DNA of 64,000 nucleotides from Flagellatimonas centrodinii (GCF_016918765.2 NZ_CP092104.1:2232001-2296000), one strand, 5' to 3'. Numbered from the stretch's first letter, positions 37,101-44,530 are shown. Program-made: numbers and translations. Notes: generated by a model from the letters alone, not told the origin.

Positions 37101-38123
37101 CTCATAGGAGATTGAAGTGCCACAACAAGGCCAAATATTTCGAGCTTTAATCGCATCACCAAGCGATTGCGCTCTAGAAAGAAAAATAATCCCCGAAGTG
37201 ATTAGCGTGTGGAATGCCGTTCACTCTATTGATAGAGGCGCTATCGTTGAGCCGGTTTTGTGGGAGTCACATTCAAGGCCGGAATTTGGTGATCGGCCTC
37301 AAGCACTTATAAATCGGCAGTTGGTAGAAAACTGCGATCTGGTAATCGGAGCTTTTTGGACTAGGCTTGGCACTCCCACTGGGGAATCTGAGTCGGGGAC
37401 TGCGGAAGAAATTGAGCAGTTCCGTACCAATGGGAAACCTGTTTTGCTCTATTTCTCCTCGGCGCCTGCAGTGCCCGAAAGCATAGATCCAGATCAATAC
37501 AAAGCATTGGTCGAATATAGGAAGGGACTCGTCGATTCAGGTTTGTATTCAACTTATGAATCTGCCGCAGATTTTCGCGAACAATTTCAACGTCATTTTG
37601 CCGCTCATATGATCGAGTTACTGGCGAAATTTGGCGGGGGAACTCGCTCCGGGGAAATACAGGCCGAAGGTGAGGTGCCGGAGCAAGTGCAACAGTTGTC
37701 TGAATTTATCAGCCAATATGAGGCATTTCTAAGAAAGCTCGACGCTGAATGGGAGGCTGAACGCGACAGCGAGCCGCACGGAACGCACGATGGGAAATAC
37801 ATTTTGGATCGTGCGGCTGATGAAGTAGTTCACTTCAAGAGCATGATTACAAATGATAGTTCTGGAGTATCTGCTGAATTTGGCGATGTTCTGAAAAAAT
37901 TGCGTGGACTACAGCGCCACCAAACATATATGGATGGGGGAGTTTCATTCAATGAATTTTGGAAATCGGGAGATGAAGTTATTGCGTCTCTCAAGTCGGC
38001 TGCGTCCAAACTGCACGGTTTGCTTGCTGAGGCCCAACAAATCGTTGCAGCGGACATTTGACCCGCACCCATTTTTGCTGCCGCAAAAAAGGGCGTCGCC
38101 TCAAATGCCGCTGAACTCAGGCG
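37095..38123 (+). mobile_element. Integron gene cassette 1
   Basis: A 1029-bp cassette from TTGGGC to the G of the next R' core. It contains the DUF4062-like gene and its attC at 38032-38129. Its own R'' and left-end core are perfectly complementary, as expected of one circular cassette. Confidence 0.85.
37117..38061 (+). CDS. DUF4062/TIR-like domain protein (cassette gene)
   Basis: A 314-residue protein starting at GTG 37117 after AGGAG. The N-terminal ~130 residues have the DUF4062 pattern: a first strand with ALIASPSDCALERKIIPEVI, then RQLVENCDLVIGAFWTRLG and SGTAEEIEQF with KPVLLYFSS. This fold is related to TIR domains. The C-terminal half is helical with possible coiled coil (QQLSEFISQYEAFLRKLDAE). 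DUF4062 is usually fused to a STAND NTPase or repeats; here it stands alone. Its last codons run into the attC site. A role in phage defence or signalling is inference. Confidence 0.8.
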   Translation: MPQQGQIFRALIASPSDCALERKIIPEVISVWNAVHSIDRGAIVEPVLWESHSRPEFGDRPQALINRQLVENCDLVIGAFWTRLGTPTGESESGTAEEIEQFRTNGKPVLLYFSSAPAVPESIDPDQYKALVEYRKGLVDSGLYSTYESAADFREQFQRHFAAHMIELLAKFGGGTRSGEIQAEGEVPEQVQQLSEFISQYEAFLRKLDAEWEAERDSEPHGTHDGKYILDRAADEVVHFKSMITNDSSGVSAEFGDVLKKLRGLQRHQTYMDGGVSFNEFWKSGDEVIASLKSAASKLHGLLAEAQQIVAADI

Positions 38124-38129
38124 TTAGGC
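38032..38129 (+). repeat. attC site of cassette 1
   Basis: R'' GCCCAAC (38032-38038) and R' GTTAGGC (38123-38129). The inner arms CAGCGG(A)CATTTGA and TCAAATGCCGCTG pair with one unpaired A, the extrahelical base expected in attC. The site begins inside the 3' end of the DUF4062 gene. Confidence 0.88.
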
Positions 38130-38132
38130 GCT

Positions 38133-38702
38133 ATGAAGCCAGAAATTAAAGCGTGGATCGCTGCTGCCCAGAGGTTGCCCGCAAATGGCAGGGAGCAGTA
38201 TCAGCTCATCAAGGTGTTTCACACCCTCCTAGCCTTTATTCATGAAATGGAGTGGACCGGGGCTTGTCACGCCACGACGGCGGTCATGACCATGCTTTTA
38301 AGAGAGCATGGTGTCTCAGCTGATCCATATCTCGGTGAATGCTCGATTGGGCCGGCAGCTTTTGATCATTCGTGGGTGGAGGTTCGTGGTCAAATTTATG
38401 ATGTGGCGATATCCAACCCCTTGAAGTCCGAGTGGCGTAGTGCACCAGTTTTCGCCGGAAAATCACTCGGAAGCCAAGAGTCTTCGGAGGTCAAATACGG
38501 CGTTACGTCTGGACACGGGTTAGATCCACAAGCTCAGTTCATAAAAGACACGCCGTTTGCTCAATACATGGATGGCTTTCCCAATCATCCCCAGGGCCTG
38601 TGGGGCGTGGCCAAAGATGTCGGAAAGCGTTGCGGCATGAAGCTGAACGTTGAAAAGCTTAGAAAAAAGCATTCAGAGGTGCGTTGGCATGCGCGCGCCT
38701 AA
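38133..38702 (+). CDS. Transglutaminase/papain-like fold protein (cassette gene)
   Basis: A 189-residue protein whose ATG lies 3 nt after the attC core, typical for a cassette gene. A possible Cys-His-Asp triad is visible: Cys in TGACHATTAVMTMLL at the start of a helix, His in DHSWVEVRGQ and Asp in IYDVAI. That order and spacing match transglutaminase-like proteases and amidases. The C-terminus is basic and helical. No close family is recognised and the substrate is unknown. The TAA stop forms part of the following attC. Confidence 0.7.
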   Translation: MKPEIKAWIAAAQRLPANGREQYQLIKVFHTLLAFIHEMEWTGACHATTAVMTMLLREHGVSADPYLGECSIGPAAFDHSWVEVRGQIYDVAISNPLKSEWRSAPVFAGKSLGSQESSEVKYGVTSGHGLDPQAQFIKDTPFAQYMDGFPNHPQGLWGVAKDVGKRCGMKLNVEKLRKKHSEVRWHARA

Positions 38703-38821
38703 CGAATAATTGGGGTCAGACCACAATTTATTGTAATTCTCGTGATTAATTGTGGTCTGTCCCTTATTGTTATACGCAAAATGGGCGCCGCCTCAAACGT
38801 CCCTGAGCTCAAGCGTTAAAC
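38697..38821 (+). repeat. attC site of cassette 2
   Basis: R'' GCCTAAC (38697-38703) and R' GTTAAAC (38815-38821), 125 bp. The variable middle is occupied by a REP-like palindrome. The right arm CTGAGCTCAAGCGTTAAAC resembles other attC right arms. Confidence 0.85.
38711..38763. repeat. REP-like palindrome inside attC
   Basis: CAGACCACAATT (38717-38728) and AATTGTGGTCTG (38748-38759) are a perfect 12-bp inverted repeat, framed by GGGGT and TCCC. The GGGGTCAGACC motif is of the kind found with RAYT (REP-associated) elements. A degenerate relative lies at 39311-39333. Confidence 0.7.
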
Positions 38822-38834
38822 ATCAAAGGGAGAT

Positions 38835-39278
38835 ATGACTATGGACGAAAATAAAGCATCAAGATTGAATAGATTATGGGCAGTATTAGTTGACTGCTTG
38901 ATAATCCTCCCTCCATCAATGGTCATAGGGTGGGGCTTAGGTGTGTTTGATTATGATGACCCTTCAATGGCTCCAATTCATATTATGCTAATAACGGCGA
39001 TTGCCAGTTTCTTTATATATTTCGCAATAAACTGGAATAATTTAAAGCAAGGGCAAACTTGGGGCAAGCGAGCTCTAAATATAAAAATTGTTGGGCCTGA
39101 CGGTGATCCCCTTCCCATAAAAGATCTATTACTCAAGCGTTACTTATTCCAATATGGAATTGCCTATATACCAGTGATTGGTGGGTTACTATCAATGGTC
39201 GACTCGCTGTTTATTTTTGGTGGCTCTAAGCAATGCTTACATGACAAGGTTGCAAATACTAATGTGGTCAATGTTTAA
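38835..39278 (+). CDS. RDD-family membrane protein (cassette gene)
   Basis: A 147-residue protein with three spans, the N-terminal LWAVLVDCLIILPP carrying the Arg/Asp pattern, and the family block NWNNLKQGQTWGKRALNIKIV plus the ending QCLHDKVANTNVV. RDD proteins are linked to transport or Na+/H+ exchange, but their role is mostly unknown. It is strongly AT-rich compared with the chromosome, consistent with transfer. AAAGGGAG precedes ATG 38835. The stop TAA overlaps the attC R'' core. Confidence 0.85.
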   Translation: MTMDENKASRLNRLWAVLVDCLIILPPSMVIGWGLGVFDYDDPSMAPIHIMLITAIASFFIYFAINWNNLKQGQTWGKRALNIKIVGPDGDPLPIKDLLLKRYLFQYGIAYIPVIGGLLSMVDSLFIFGGSKQCLHDKVANTNVVNV

Positions 39279-39370
39279 CAAGGCCAAGAATAATCTGGGA
39301 CACGATACGATAATCGGGGACAGACCACGATTAAGTACGGCGTGACCGCCCGCACGGCCACTTGTTAAGG
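39273..39370 (+). repeat. attC site of cassette 3, right end of array
   Basis: R'' GTTTAAC (39273-39279) and R' GTTAAGG (39364-39370; last base departs from consensus). The arms CAAGGCC and GGCCACTTG pair with a bulge. After it the sequence returns to GC-rich chromosome. Confidence 0.75.
39311..39333. repeat. Degenerate REP-like palindrome inside attC of cassette 3
   Basis: TAATCG (39311-39316) and CGATTA (39328-39333) flank GGGGACAGACCA. It matches the core of the palindrome at 38711-38763 (GGGG-CAGACCAC-ATT) with a few changes. Confidence 0.55.
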
Positions 39371-39378
39371 AGACGTCG

Positions 39379-39801
39379 ATGGAACTGCCGCCCATTCTGA
39401 TGCTGCTGGCATCGGCCATCGTCCTGTGCCTGGGCAGTGCGCACCTGCTCTACACGTTCCGGGGCGCCAAGCTGTTGCCCCGTGACCCGCAGGCGATCGA
39501 CGCCATGAAGGCCTCGACCTTGGGTATCACGAAAGACACCACGGTCTGGAAGGCGTGGATCGGGTTCAATGCCAGCCACAGCATGGGGGCGATGCTGTTC
39601 GGGCTGGTCTTCGGCTATCTGGCCGTTGTGTCTCCCGCCCTCCTGTTTGGCTCGCTGTTTCTGCAGGGCATCGGGTTCGCCATGCTGCTGGGGTTTCTCG
39701 CGCTTGGGTGGCTGTACTGGTTCAGCGTTCCTTTTACCGGCATCGCCGTGGCTACGGCGTTCTACGTAGCGAGCATCGGGTGGGTGCAGCTGGCAAGTTG
39801 A
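39379..39801 (+). CDS. Small four-span membrane protein
   Basis: A 140-residue protein with four predicted spans (about residues 3-25, 70-88, 93-112 and 115-137). Between spans 1 and 2 is a soluble loop with conserved-looking KASTLGITKDTTVWKAW and FNASHSMGAM. No family name is assigned with confidence. The ATG follows AAGGAG, which is also the right edge of the last attC, so the gene could have been fused to cassette sequence. Its GC content is chromosomal. Confidence 0.75.
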   Translation: MELPPILMLLASAIVLCLGSAHLLYTFRGAKLLPRDPQAIDAMKASTLGITKDTTVWKAWIGFNASHSMGAMLFGLVFGYLAVVSPALLFGSLFLQGIGFAMLLGFLALGWLYWFSVPFTGIAVATAFYVASIGWVQLAS

Positions 39802-39938
39802 GGCTCGCAGCGCATCCCGTTCAGGTTTGCGCAGGTTGATTAGGTTGTGGCGACGACCATGATCGATGTGAGCGCTCGTGGCGGCTTGTGGTCTACCCTC
39901 AACGGACAACAGGCGAAAGGCGTCAGTAGGGAGTCGAG

Positions 39939-40013
39939 ATGACACAGTTGCAAGATGTGCGCGGCATGTTCGTGACCGTGACCGGGTCTCAAGCTCGTTG
40001 CCGGGTGGCGTGA
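39939..40013 (+). CDS. Possible 24-residue leader or remnant peptide before GNAT gene
   Basis: A short frame with AGGGAG before its ATG, ending one base before the ATG of the acetyltransferase. It could be a leader peptide that couples translation, or the remains of a truncated gene. Only position and ribosome site support it. Confidence 0.25.
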   Translation: MTQLQDVRGMFVTVTGSQARCRVA

Positions 40014-40014
40014 G

Positions 40015-40476
40015 ATGACGGACGCCATCGGCATTCGGCGGGCCGGCGCCGAGGATATCGCCGCGCTGGCGCCCCTCTTTGACGCGTACCGGGTGTTCTA
40101 CGGCAAGCCCAGCGACCTCGCGGTTGCGCGAGCCTTTCTGACCGAACGACTCCAACGTGAGGAGTCGGTGATTTTTCTGGCGGAAGACGGCGAGGGAACT
40201 GCATTGGGGTTCACGCAGCTGTATCCCGGCTTCTCGTCGGTGTCGGTGGCCAGGACGTTGACGCTCAACGACCTGTTCGTTCAGCCCGCGGCGCGTCGTC
40301 GCGGGGTGGCGAAGCAGCTTCTGGCGGCCGCCGCCGCGCATGGGCGGGCGATCGGAGCGGTGCGGCTGAGCCTGTCGACGGCCATCAGCAATGCATCCGC
40401 CCAGGCCTTGTATGGGGCGGAGGGCTGGGTGCGCGATACCCAGTTCCTGACCTACAGTTTGGCGTTGGACGTCTGA
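40015..40476 (+). CDS. GNAT-family N-acetyltransferase
   Basis: A 153-residue acetyltransferase. LNDLFVQPAARRRGVAKQLL is motif A with the acetyl-CoA pyrophosphate loop (RRRGVA), and SNASAQALYGAEGWVRD is motif B. The N-terminus IGIRRAGAEDIAALAPLFDAY is typical of GNATs acting on small molecules or proteins. Substrate unknown. ATG 40015 is 1 nt after the stop of a possible 24-residue peptide. Confidence 0.92.
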   Translation: MTDAIGIRRAGAEDIAALAPLFDAYRVFYGKPSDLAVARAFLTERLQREESVIFLAEDGEGTALGFTQLYPGFSSVSVARTLTLNDLFVQPAARRRGVAKQLLAAAAAHGRAIGAVRLSLSTAISNASAQALYGAEGWVRDTQFLTYSLALDV

Positions 40477-40551
40477 TCCGATGCATCCGATTCCGCTCCC
40501 GATCAAAAGCGATTAACGTGCCGGCAGCCCGTTCACCCTGAGGCCCCTGCC

Positions 40552-41025
40552 ATGACCACGATCTGCACCTGTCCCTGCGGTTCGGAGCGCGTTGAGATCA
40601 CCGGCGCGCCGGTGATGCGCTTCATCTGCCATTGCCGCATCTGCCAGCAGGTCTACGGCCAGCCGTTCGCGGACATCGTGGCGGTGCGTTCGTCGCAGGT
40701 GGTGAAGCGGCTCAGCCCGAACCTCCGCTTCGGCAAGCACCGGCCACCGCCGGCCGTGAACCGTGGCGTGTGTGCAGCCTGCAACAAGCCGGTGGTGGCG
40801 TTTCTGCCGCTGGCGCCGATGCTCGGTCTGGCTTTCGTGCCCGCGGCCAACTTCCCAGGCTCGGCAGCGCTGCCGGCGCCCGCGCTGCATTCGTTCTACG
40901 ATCGCCGGGTCGGCGACGTCGACGATGCCTTGCCGAAGGTGAGCGGCTACTGGGCCAGCCAGTGGGCGGTGTCCAGCCGGTTCATGCGGTCGCTGGTTGG
41001 CCGGCGGCGCACGGCAGCGACGTGA
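40552..41025 (+). CDS. GFA/CENP-V-like zinc protein
   Basis: A 157-residue protein with the GFA (glutathione-dependent formaldehyde-activating) fold. Zinc-type cysteines are in TICTCPCGS, FICHCRICQQ and GVCAACNKP, two sites as in the family. The name reflects founding members; most homologues have no shown formaldehyde activity. The C-terminal 40 residues (from VDDALPKVSGYWASQW) match longer bacterial members. Confidence 0.88.
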   Translation: MTTICTCPCGSERVEITGAPVMRFICHCRICQQVYGQPFADIVAVRSSQVVKRLSPNLRFGKHRPPPAVNRGVCAACNKPVVAFLPLAPMLGLAFVPAANFPGSAALPAPALHSFYDRRVGDVDDALPKVSGYWASQWAVSSRFMRSLVGRRRTAAT

Positions 41026-41144
41026 TCGCTGACTGTCTTGCCCGGCTGCCGGCCAGCGATACCTTCAGTGCGCTGGCGGCGTTCGACGAGGACGGCGCGG
41101 TTGTTGGCGGCCTGGCCGCCTATGTGCTGCCGACCGGTTCTTGA
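41019..41144 (+). pseudogene. Remnant resembling an AAC(3)-I-type GNAT
   Basis: Forty-one codons read a segment ending FSALAAFDEDGAVVGGLAA and YVLPTG. From memory this resembles the central part of aminoglycoside 3-N-acetyltransferase AAC(3)-I (ALAAFDQ...VVGALAAYVLPK). The acetyl-CoA motif and C-terminus are missing because the next gene follows directly, so it cannot be active. It overlaps the end of the GFA gene by 7 nt. Confidence 0.55.
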
Positions 41145-41167
41145 CGCCCTTCAATCGCGAGCCCGTT

Positions 41168-41914
41168 GTGAAACAGAACGCAGAATCTCTCCAAGGCATG
41201 AAGTCGGTCAGGCCGATCCCCGTGCTGACCGCGTACACCACACCCGTTGCGCGCAGCCTCGAGAAGGCCGGCATCCCGGTGCTGCTGGTCGGGGACACGG
41301 TGGGGATGGTGGAGATGGGGTTCAGCAGTACCCGCGAGGTGACGCTCGCGCATCTCGAGTATCACGTTGGCGCGGTCAGGCGCGGCGCGCCGGACACGCA
41401 CATCATCGGCGATCTCCCCTACAACACGGATACCGATCCGGCGACGGCGCTGGATAGCGCCCGGCGTCTGCTCGATGCCGGGGCCGACAGCGTCAAGCTC
41501 GAAGGACCGAAGTACGCGGTCATTCGGCACCTGGTTGCACACAACATCGCGGTCGTCGGCCACACCGGGCTGACGCCACAAACGGCGCGCAACTTCAAGC
41601 AGGTGGGGCGCGACGCAGAGGATGCTGAGCGGGTGCTCGGCGAGGCGATGGCGCTCGCGGCGGCGGGCGCCTTCATGGTCGTGCTCGAGCACATCCCCGA
41701 CACCCTGGCGGCGACGATCACGCGGTCCATCCAGGTGCCGACCATCGGCATCGGAGCAGGGCCGGCATGCGATGGGCAGGTGCTGGTGATCAACGACGCC
41801 ATCGGGCTGGGGGAAAGCTGGCCGCCGTTCTCGCGTCAGTACGCTTACGTTGGTGAGGCGATCACTGCGGCAGCCGCAGCCTTCGCCCACCAGGTTGAAG
41901 ACCGAAGCTTCTGA
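41168..41914 (+). CDS. panB: PanB-like 3-methyl-2-oxobutanoate hydroxymethyltransferase
   Basis: A 248-residue PEP mutase/ICL-fold enzyme for the first step of pantothenate synthesis. Metal and catalytic residues are kept: Asp in LLVGDTVGM, Asp in IIGDLPYNT, Glu in VKLEGPKYA and Glu in VVLEHIPDT; GIGAGPACDGQ completes the site. Start is GTG 41168, which puts VLTAYTTP at the usual distance; TTG 41141 would overlap the remnant. No panC is adjacent, and the sequence differs from standard PanB in the GFSSTREVTLAH segment, so it may be a paralogue. Confidence 0.82.
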   Translation: MKQNAESLQGMKSVRPIPVLTAYTTPVARSLEKAGIPVLLVGDTVGMVEMGFSSTREVTLAHLEYHVGAVRRGAPDTHIIGDLPYNTDTDPATALDSARRLLDAGADSVKLEGPKYAVIRHLVAHNIAVVGHTGLTPQTARNFKQVGRDAEDAERVLGEAMALAAAGAFMVVLEHIPDTLAATITRSIQVPTIGIGAGPACDGQVLVINDAIGLGESWPPFSRQYAYVGEAITAAAAAFAHQVEDRSF

Positions 41915-41951
41915 TCCCGCTCCGCAGTCAGGTACACCACAGCCAGAAACC

Positions 41952-42647
41952 ATGAGCCCCGACGAACTCAAGGCCCTGTTCGACCAACAGGCTGCCCACT
42001 ACGACGCCCAGTGGGCGAAGACCCAACCGATCCGAAGCTGCTTGCACCTGTTGGTGGATGCGGCCTTTGCCGAGTTGCCGGCAGACGCCCGCATTCTTTG
42101 TGTCGGTGCCGGTACCGGGGCGGAGCTGGCGCACCTGGCGCAGCGCAACCCGGGCTGGCAGTTCACCGCGGTGGAGCCCTCCGGTGCGATGTTGCAGGTG
42201 TGCCGCGAGGCAGCCAAGCGCGCGGGGTTTGCATCGCGCTGCCGGTTTCATGAGGGCTATCTCGACACGCTGCCCACCGCCGCGCCGTTTGATGCCGCCA
42301 CCTGCTTTCTGGTGTCACAGTTCATCCTCGACGCGGCGGAACGGACGGCGTTCTTCCAGGGCATTGCCGACCGGCTCAAGCCGGGTGGGGTGCTGGCCAG
42401 CTCGGACCTGGCGTCGGATGTGACCTCGCCGGAATACGAGGTGCTGCTGCGGGCATGGATGAACATGATGGCGGCAGCAGACCTGTCGCCCGAGGCCGTT
42501 GACCGGATGCGCAAGGCCTACGCCCAGGATGTCGGCGTGCTACCCCCGCAGCAGGTGGCCGCCATGATCGCTGCCGGCGGTTTCGAGAAGCCGGTGCCGT
42601 TCTTCCAGGCCGGATTGATTCACGGCTGGTGGTCGACGCGCCGCTGA
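41952..42647 (+). CDS. Class I SAM-dependent methyltransferase
   Basis: A 231-residue methyltransferase. Motif I is ILCVGAGTGAELAHLA, and AVEPSGAML gives the acidic-type ribose contact; FDAATCFLVSQFI and LKPGGVLASSDLA follow as motifs IV-V. The N-terminus FDQQAAHYDAQWAKTQPIR is typical of UbiE/small-molecule types. Substrate unknown. It lies 37 nt after the PanB-like gene. Confidence 0.9.
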   Translation: MSPDELKALFDQQAAHYDAQWAKTQPIRSCLHLLVDAAFAELPADARILCVGAGTGAELAHLAQRNPGWQFTAVEPSGAMLQVCREAAKRAGFASRCRFHEGYLDTLPTAAPFDAATCFLVSQFILDAAERTAFFQGIADRLKPGGVLASSDLASDVTSPEYEVLLRAWMNMMAAADLSPEAVDRMRKAYAQDVGVLPPQQVAAMIAAGGFEKPVPFFQAGLIHGWWSTRR

Positions 42648-42680
42648 AGCTGACTGCCGGGTGCGGCGCGACGGCCCGGC

Positions 42681-43511
42681 TCACCCAAACCGCTTTCGTC
42701 GTTCGGACAATGCGGCCTGTACGCCGTCCTCCGCCACCTTGGCGAAAAAGCTGACGAAGGTTTCGCTCTGGTGGAACACGGCGTCGAGTTCCGCCGCCTG
42801 GTCCCCGGAGGCGAACAGGCCCATGTTCTCGTAGAAGCGGCCGGTGGCCTGTTTGAGAATGGCGAGGTTGTTGGCCGGGGTACGGGCGACGTCGGCGGCC
42901 AGCGCCTCCACCGTGGCGTCCAGTTGGTCCAGCGGGACCACCTGGTTGACCAGGCCCAGCCGCTCGGCCTCGGCGGCACTGAACAGGCGGCCGGTGTAGA
43001 GAAACTCGCGCGCCTTGCGCAGGCCGATCAGCAGCGGCCAGAGAAAGACCGTCGGCGGGATGCCGAGGTCGCGGCCGGCGGGGTGGCCGAACCTGGCAGT
43101 GTCGGCGGCCACCACCAGGTCGCACATGGCGATCAGCTCGCCGCCACCCGACAGGCACAGCCCCTGCACCTGTGCGATCAGGGGCTTGGGGAATTTCCAC
43201 AGCGTCCACCAGTATTCCAGCAGGCCCTTGATGTCCTCGCGATCCCGATCGAGGTTGAGCTTGCCCTTCAGCGCAATCGGGTTCTGCGACAGGATCCAGT
43301 CGCTGCCGTCGAGGTCGTAACCGGTGGTGAAGGCCTTGCCGGTGGCCTTGAGCACCACCACTGAGACGCGGTCGTCGAATCGCACCGACGCCAGTGCCGC
43401 TTTCAGGTCCGCCAGAAAGCTGGCGGTCATCGCGTTCATCTTCGCTTCGCGATTGAAGGTGATGGTGAAGATGCTGTCGTGCCGCGCAGTCAGCAGGTTG
43501 GGATCGGCCAT
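42681..43511 (-). CDS. Enoyl-CoA hydratase/isomerase family protein
   Basis: A 276-residue crotonase-fold protein. The oxyanion hole segments are KAFTTGYDLDG and GLCLSGGGELIAMCDLV. The first catalytic Glu is present (GGGELIAM), but the second hydratase Glu, expected in a P-E-x-x-x-G motif, is replaced (GHPAGRDLGIPP). A classical hydratase reaction is therefore doubtful; isomerase or other crotonase chemistry is possible. No CoA ligase or dehydrogenase is adjacent. Confidence 0.88.
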   Translation of the reverse strand: MADPNLLTARHDSIFTITFNREAKMNAMTASFLADLKAALASVRFDDRVSVVVLKATGKAFTTGYDLDGSDWILSQNPIALKGKLNLDRDREDIKGLLEYWWTLWKFPKPLIAQVQGLCLSGGGELIAMCDLVVAADTARFGHPAGRDLGIPPTVFLWPLLIGLRKAREFLYTGRLFSAAEAERLGLVNQVVPLDQLDATVEALAADVARTPANNLAILKQATGRFYENMGLFASGDQAAELDAVFHQSETFVSFFAKVAEDGVQAALSERRKRFG

Positions 43512-43579
43512 GGGCGGCGGTTCCGGTGCGGGTGGTGACGCCGACGGTAGACGCCCCCCGGCACCACGACACCCCGCGT

Positions 43580-44530
43580 TCAGACGATGGTGCCGCCGTC
43601 GCCGGGGTGTCGCGGGGGCGCCACGGCATCATGCTGGTGGCACAGTGTGGCCACCTCCTCGCGCAGGATCGCCGCCAGCCGCTGCGCCCCCGGGCCGGCG
43701 GCATCGCCGTAGGTGACGACGAGGTAGAGGTCGCTGTAGCGCTCGGCGCCTTCCACCAGCGGCAGTGGCACCAGGGTGCCGTGATCGAGTTCTTCGCGGA
43801 TGGTGTTCTCGGCATACCAGGCGAAGCCGAGCCCCAGGGTGGCGGCGCGGATCGAGGTGGCTTTCGAGGTGACGGTCCAGCGTTGTTCGGCGCCCGGCCA
43901 GATGCCGCCGCGGGTGCGCTGGCTGCCGGAGTCGCGCACCACCAGATGCCGATGCTGACGCAGGTCGTCCGGTGTCAGCGGGCGGCCCAGGCGGTGCAGG
44001 GGATGATCGGGGGCGGCGGCGCAGACGAAGCCGACGCGCATCAGCGGGTCGAGCAGGAAGCCTGGCGGCATGCGCGAGGCGATGGCGAGATCGACGCGGC
44101 CTTCGAGCACCGCTTCGTCGGTGCCGCCCAGGACGGTTTCGTGCAGTTCGATGCGGGTGTCGGGATGCTCGCGTGCGAAGCGGTCGAGACACTGCAACAG
44201 CAACCAGGTGGGGAAGATCACCTCCACCGCCAGGCGCAGCTCCGGTTCCTGCCCCTGGGCCAGGGTGGCGGCCGCGCGTTCGACCCGCGCGGCCTCGTCC
44301 AGCAGGCTGCGGCCGCGGCGGTACAGCACCTGGCCGGCCGCCGTGAGCTGCGCCTTGCGACCCTGCAGGGTGAATACCTCGACACCCAACAGGGATTCCA
44401 GCTTCTTCACCGCATAGCTGAGGGTGGACTGGGTCTTGTTGAGGGCCTCGGCAGCCTGGGCATAGCCGCCGGCATCGACCACGGCGACGAGGGCGCGCCA
44501 TTGCTCAAGGCTGATTCTGGGGGTCGACAT
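43580..44530 (-). CDS. LysR-family transcriptional regulator
   Basis: A 316-residue regulator with N-terminal winged HTH (LVAVVDAGGYAQAAEALNKT, then QSTLSYAVKKLESLLGVEVF) and the two-lobed substrate-binding domain (LRLAVEVIFPTWLLLQCLDRF). It is divergent from the azoreductase gene over 99 bp, where two direct repeats lie. The likely job is control of azoR-pirin and of itself, with a quinone or electrophile as inducer by analogy. Confidence 0.93.
   Translation of the reverse strand: MSTPRISLEQWRALVAVVDAGGYAQAAEALNKTQSTLSYAVKKLESLLGVEVFTLQGRKAQLTAAGQVLYRRGRSLLDEAARVERAAATLAQGQEPELRLAVEVIFPTWLLLQCLDRFAREHPDTRIELHETVLGGTDEAVLEGRVDLAIASRMPPGFLLDPLMRVGFVCAAAPDHPLHRLGRPLTPDDLRQHRHLVVRDSGSQRTRGGIWPGAEQRWTVTSKATSIRAATLGLGFAWYAENTIREELDHGTLVPLPLVEGAERYSDLYLVVTYGDAAGPGAQRLAAILREEVATLCHQHDAVAPPRHPGDGGTIV

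Larger units (their letters stand above)
38124..38815 (+). mobile_element. Integron gene cassette 2
   Basis: A 692-bp cassette from TTAGGC. Its left core GTTAGGC is complementary to its own R'' GCCTAAC at 38697, and it contains the transglutaminase-like gene. Confidence 0.85.
38816..39364 (+). mobile_element. Integron gene cassette 3
   Basis: A 549-bp cassette from TTAAAC. Its left core GTTAAAC is complementary to its R'' GTTTAAC at 39273. It contains the RDD gene and is the most AT-rich part of the window. Confidence 0.82.

Noticed and set aside
39331-40506. Minus-strand frame across the four-span protein and GNAT genes
   Set aside because: Covers two better-supported plus-strand genes and intergenic sequence, with no recognisable domain.
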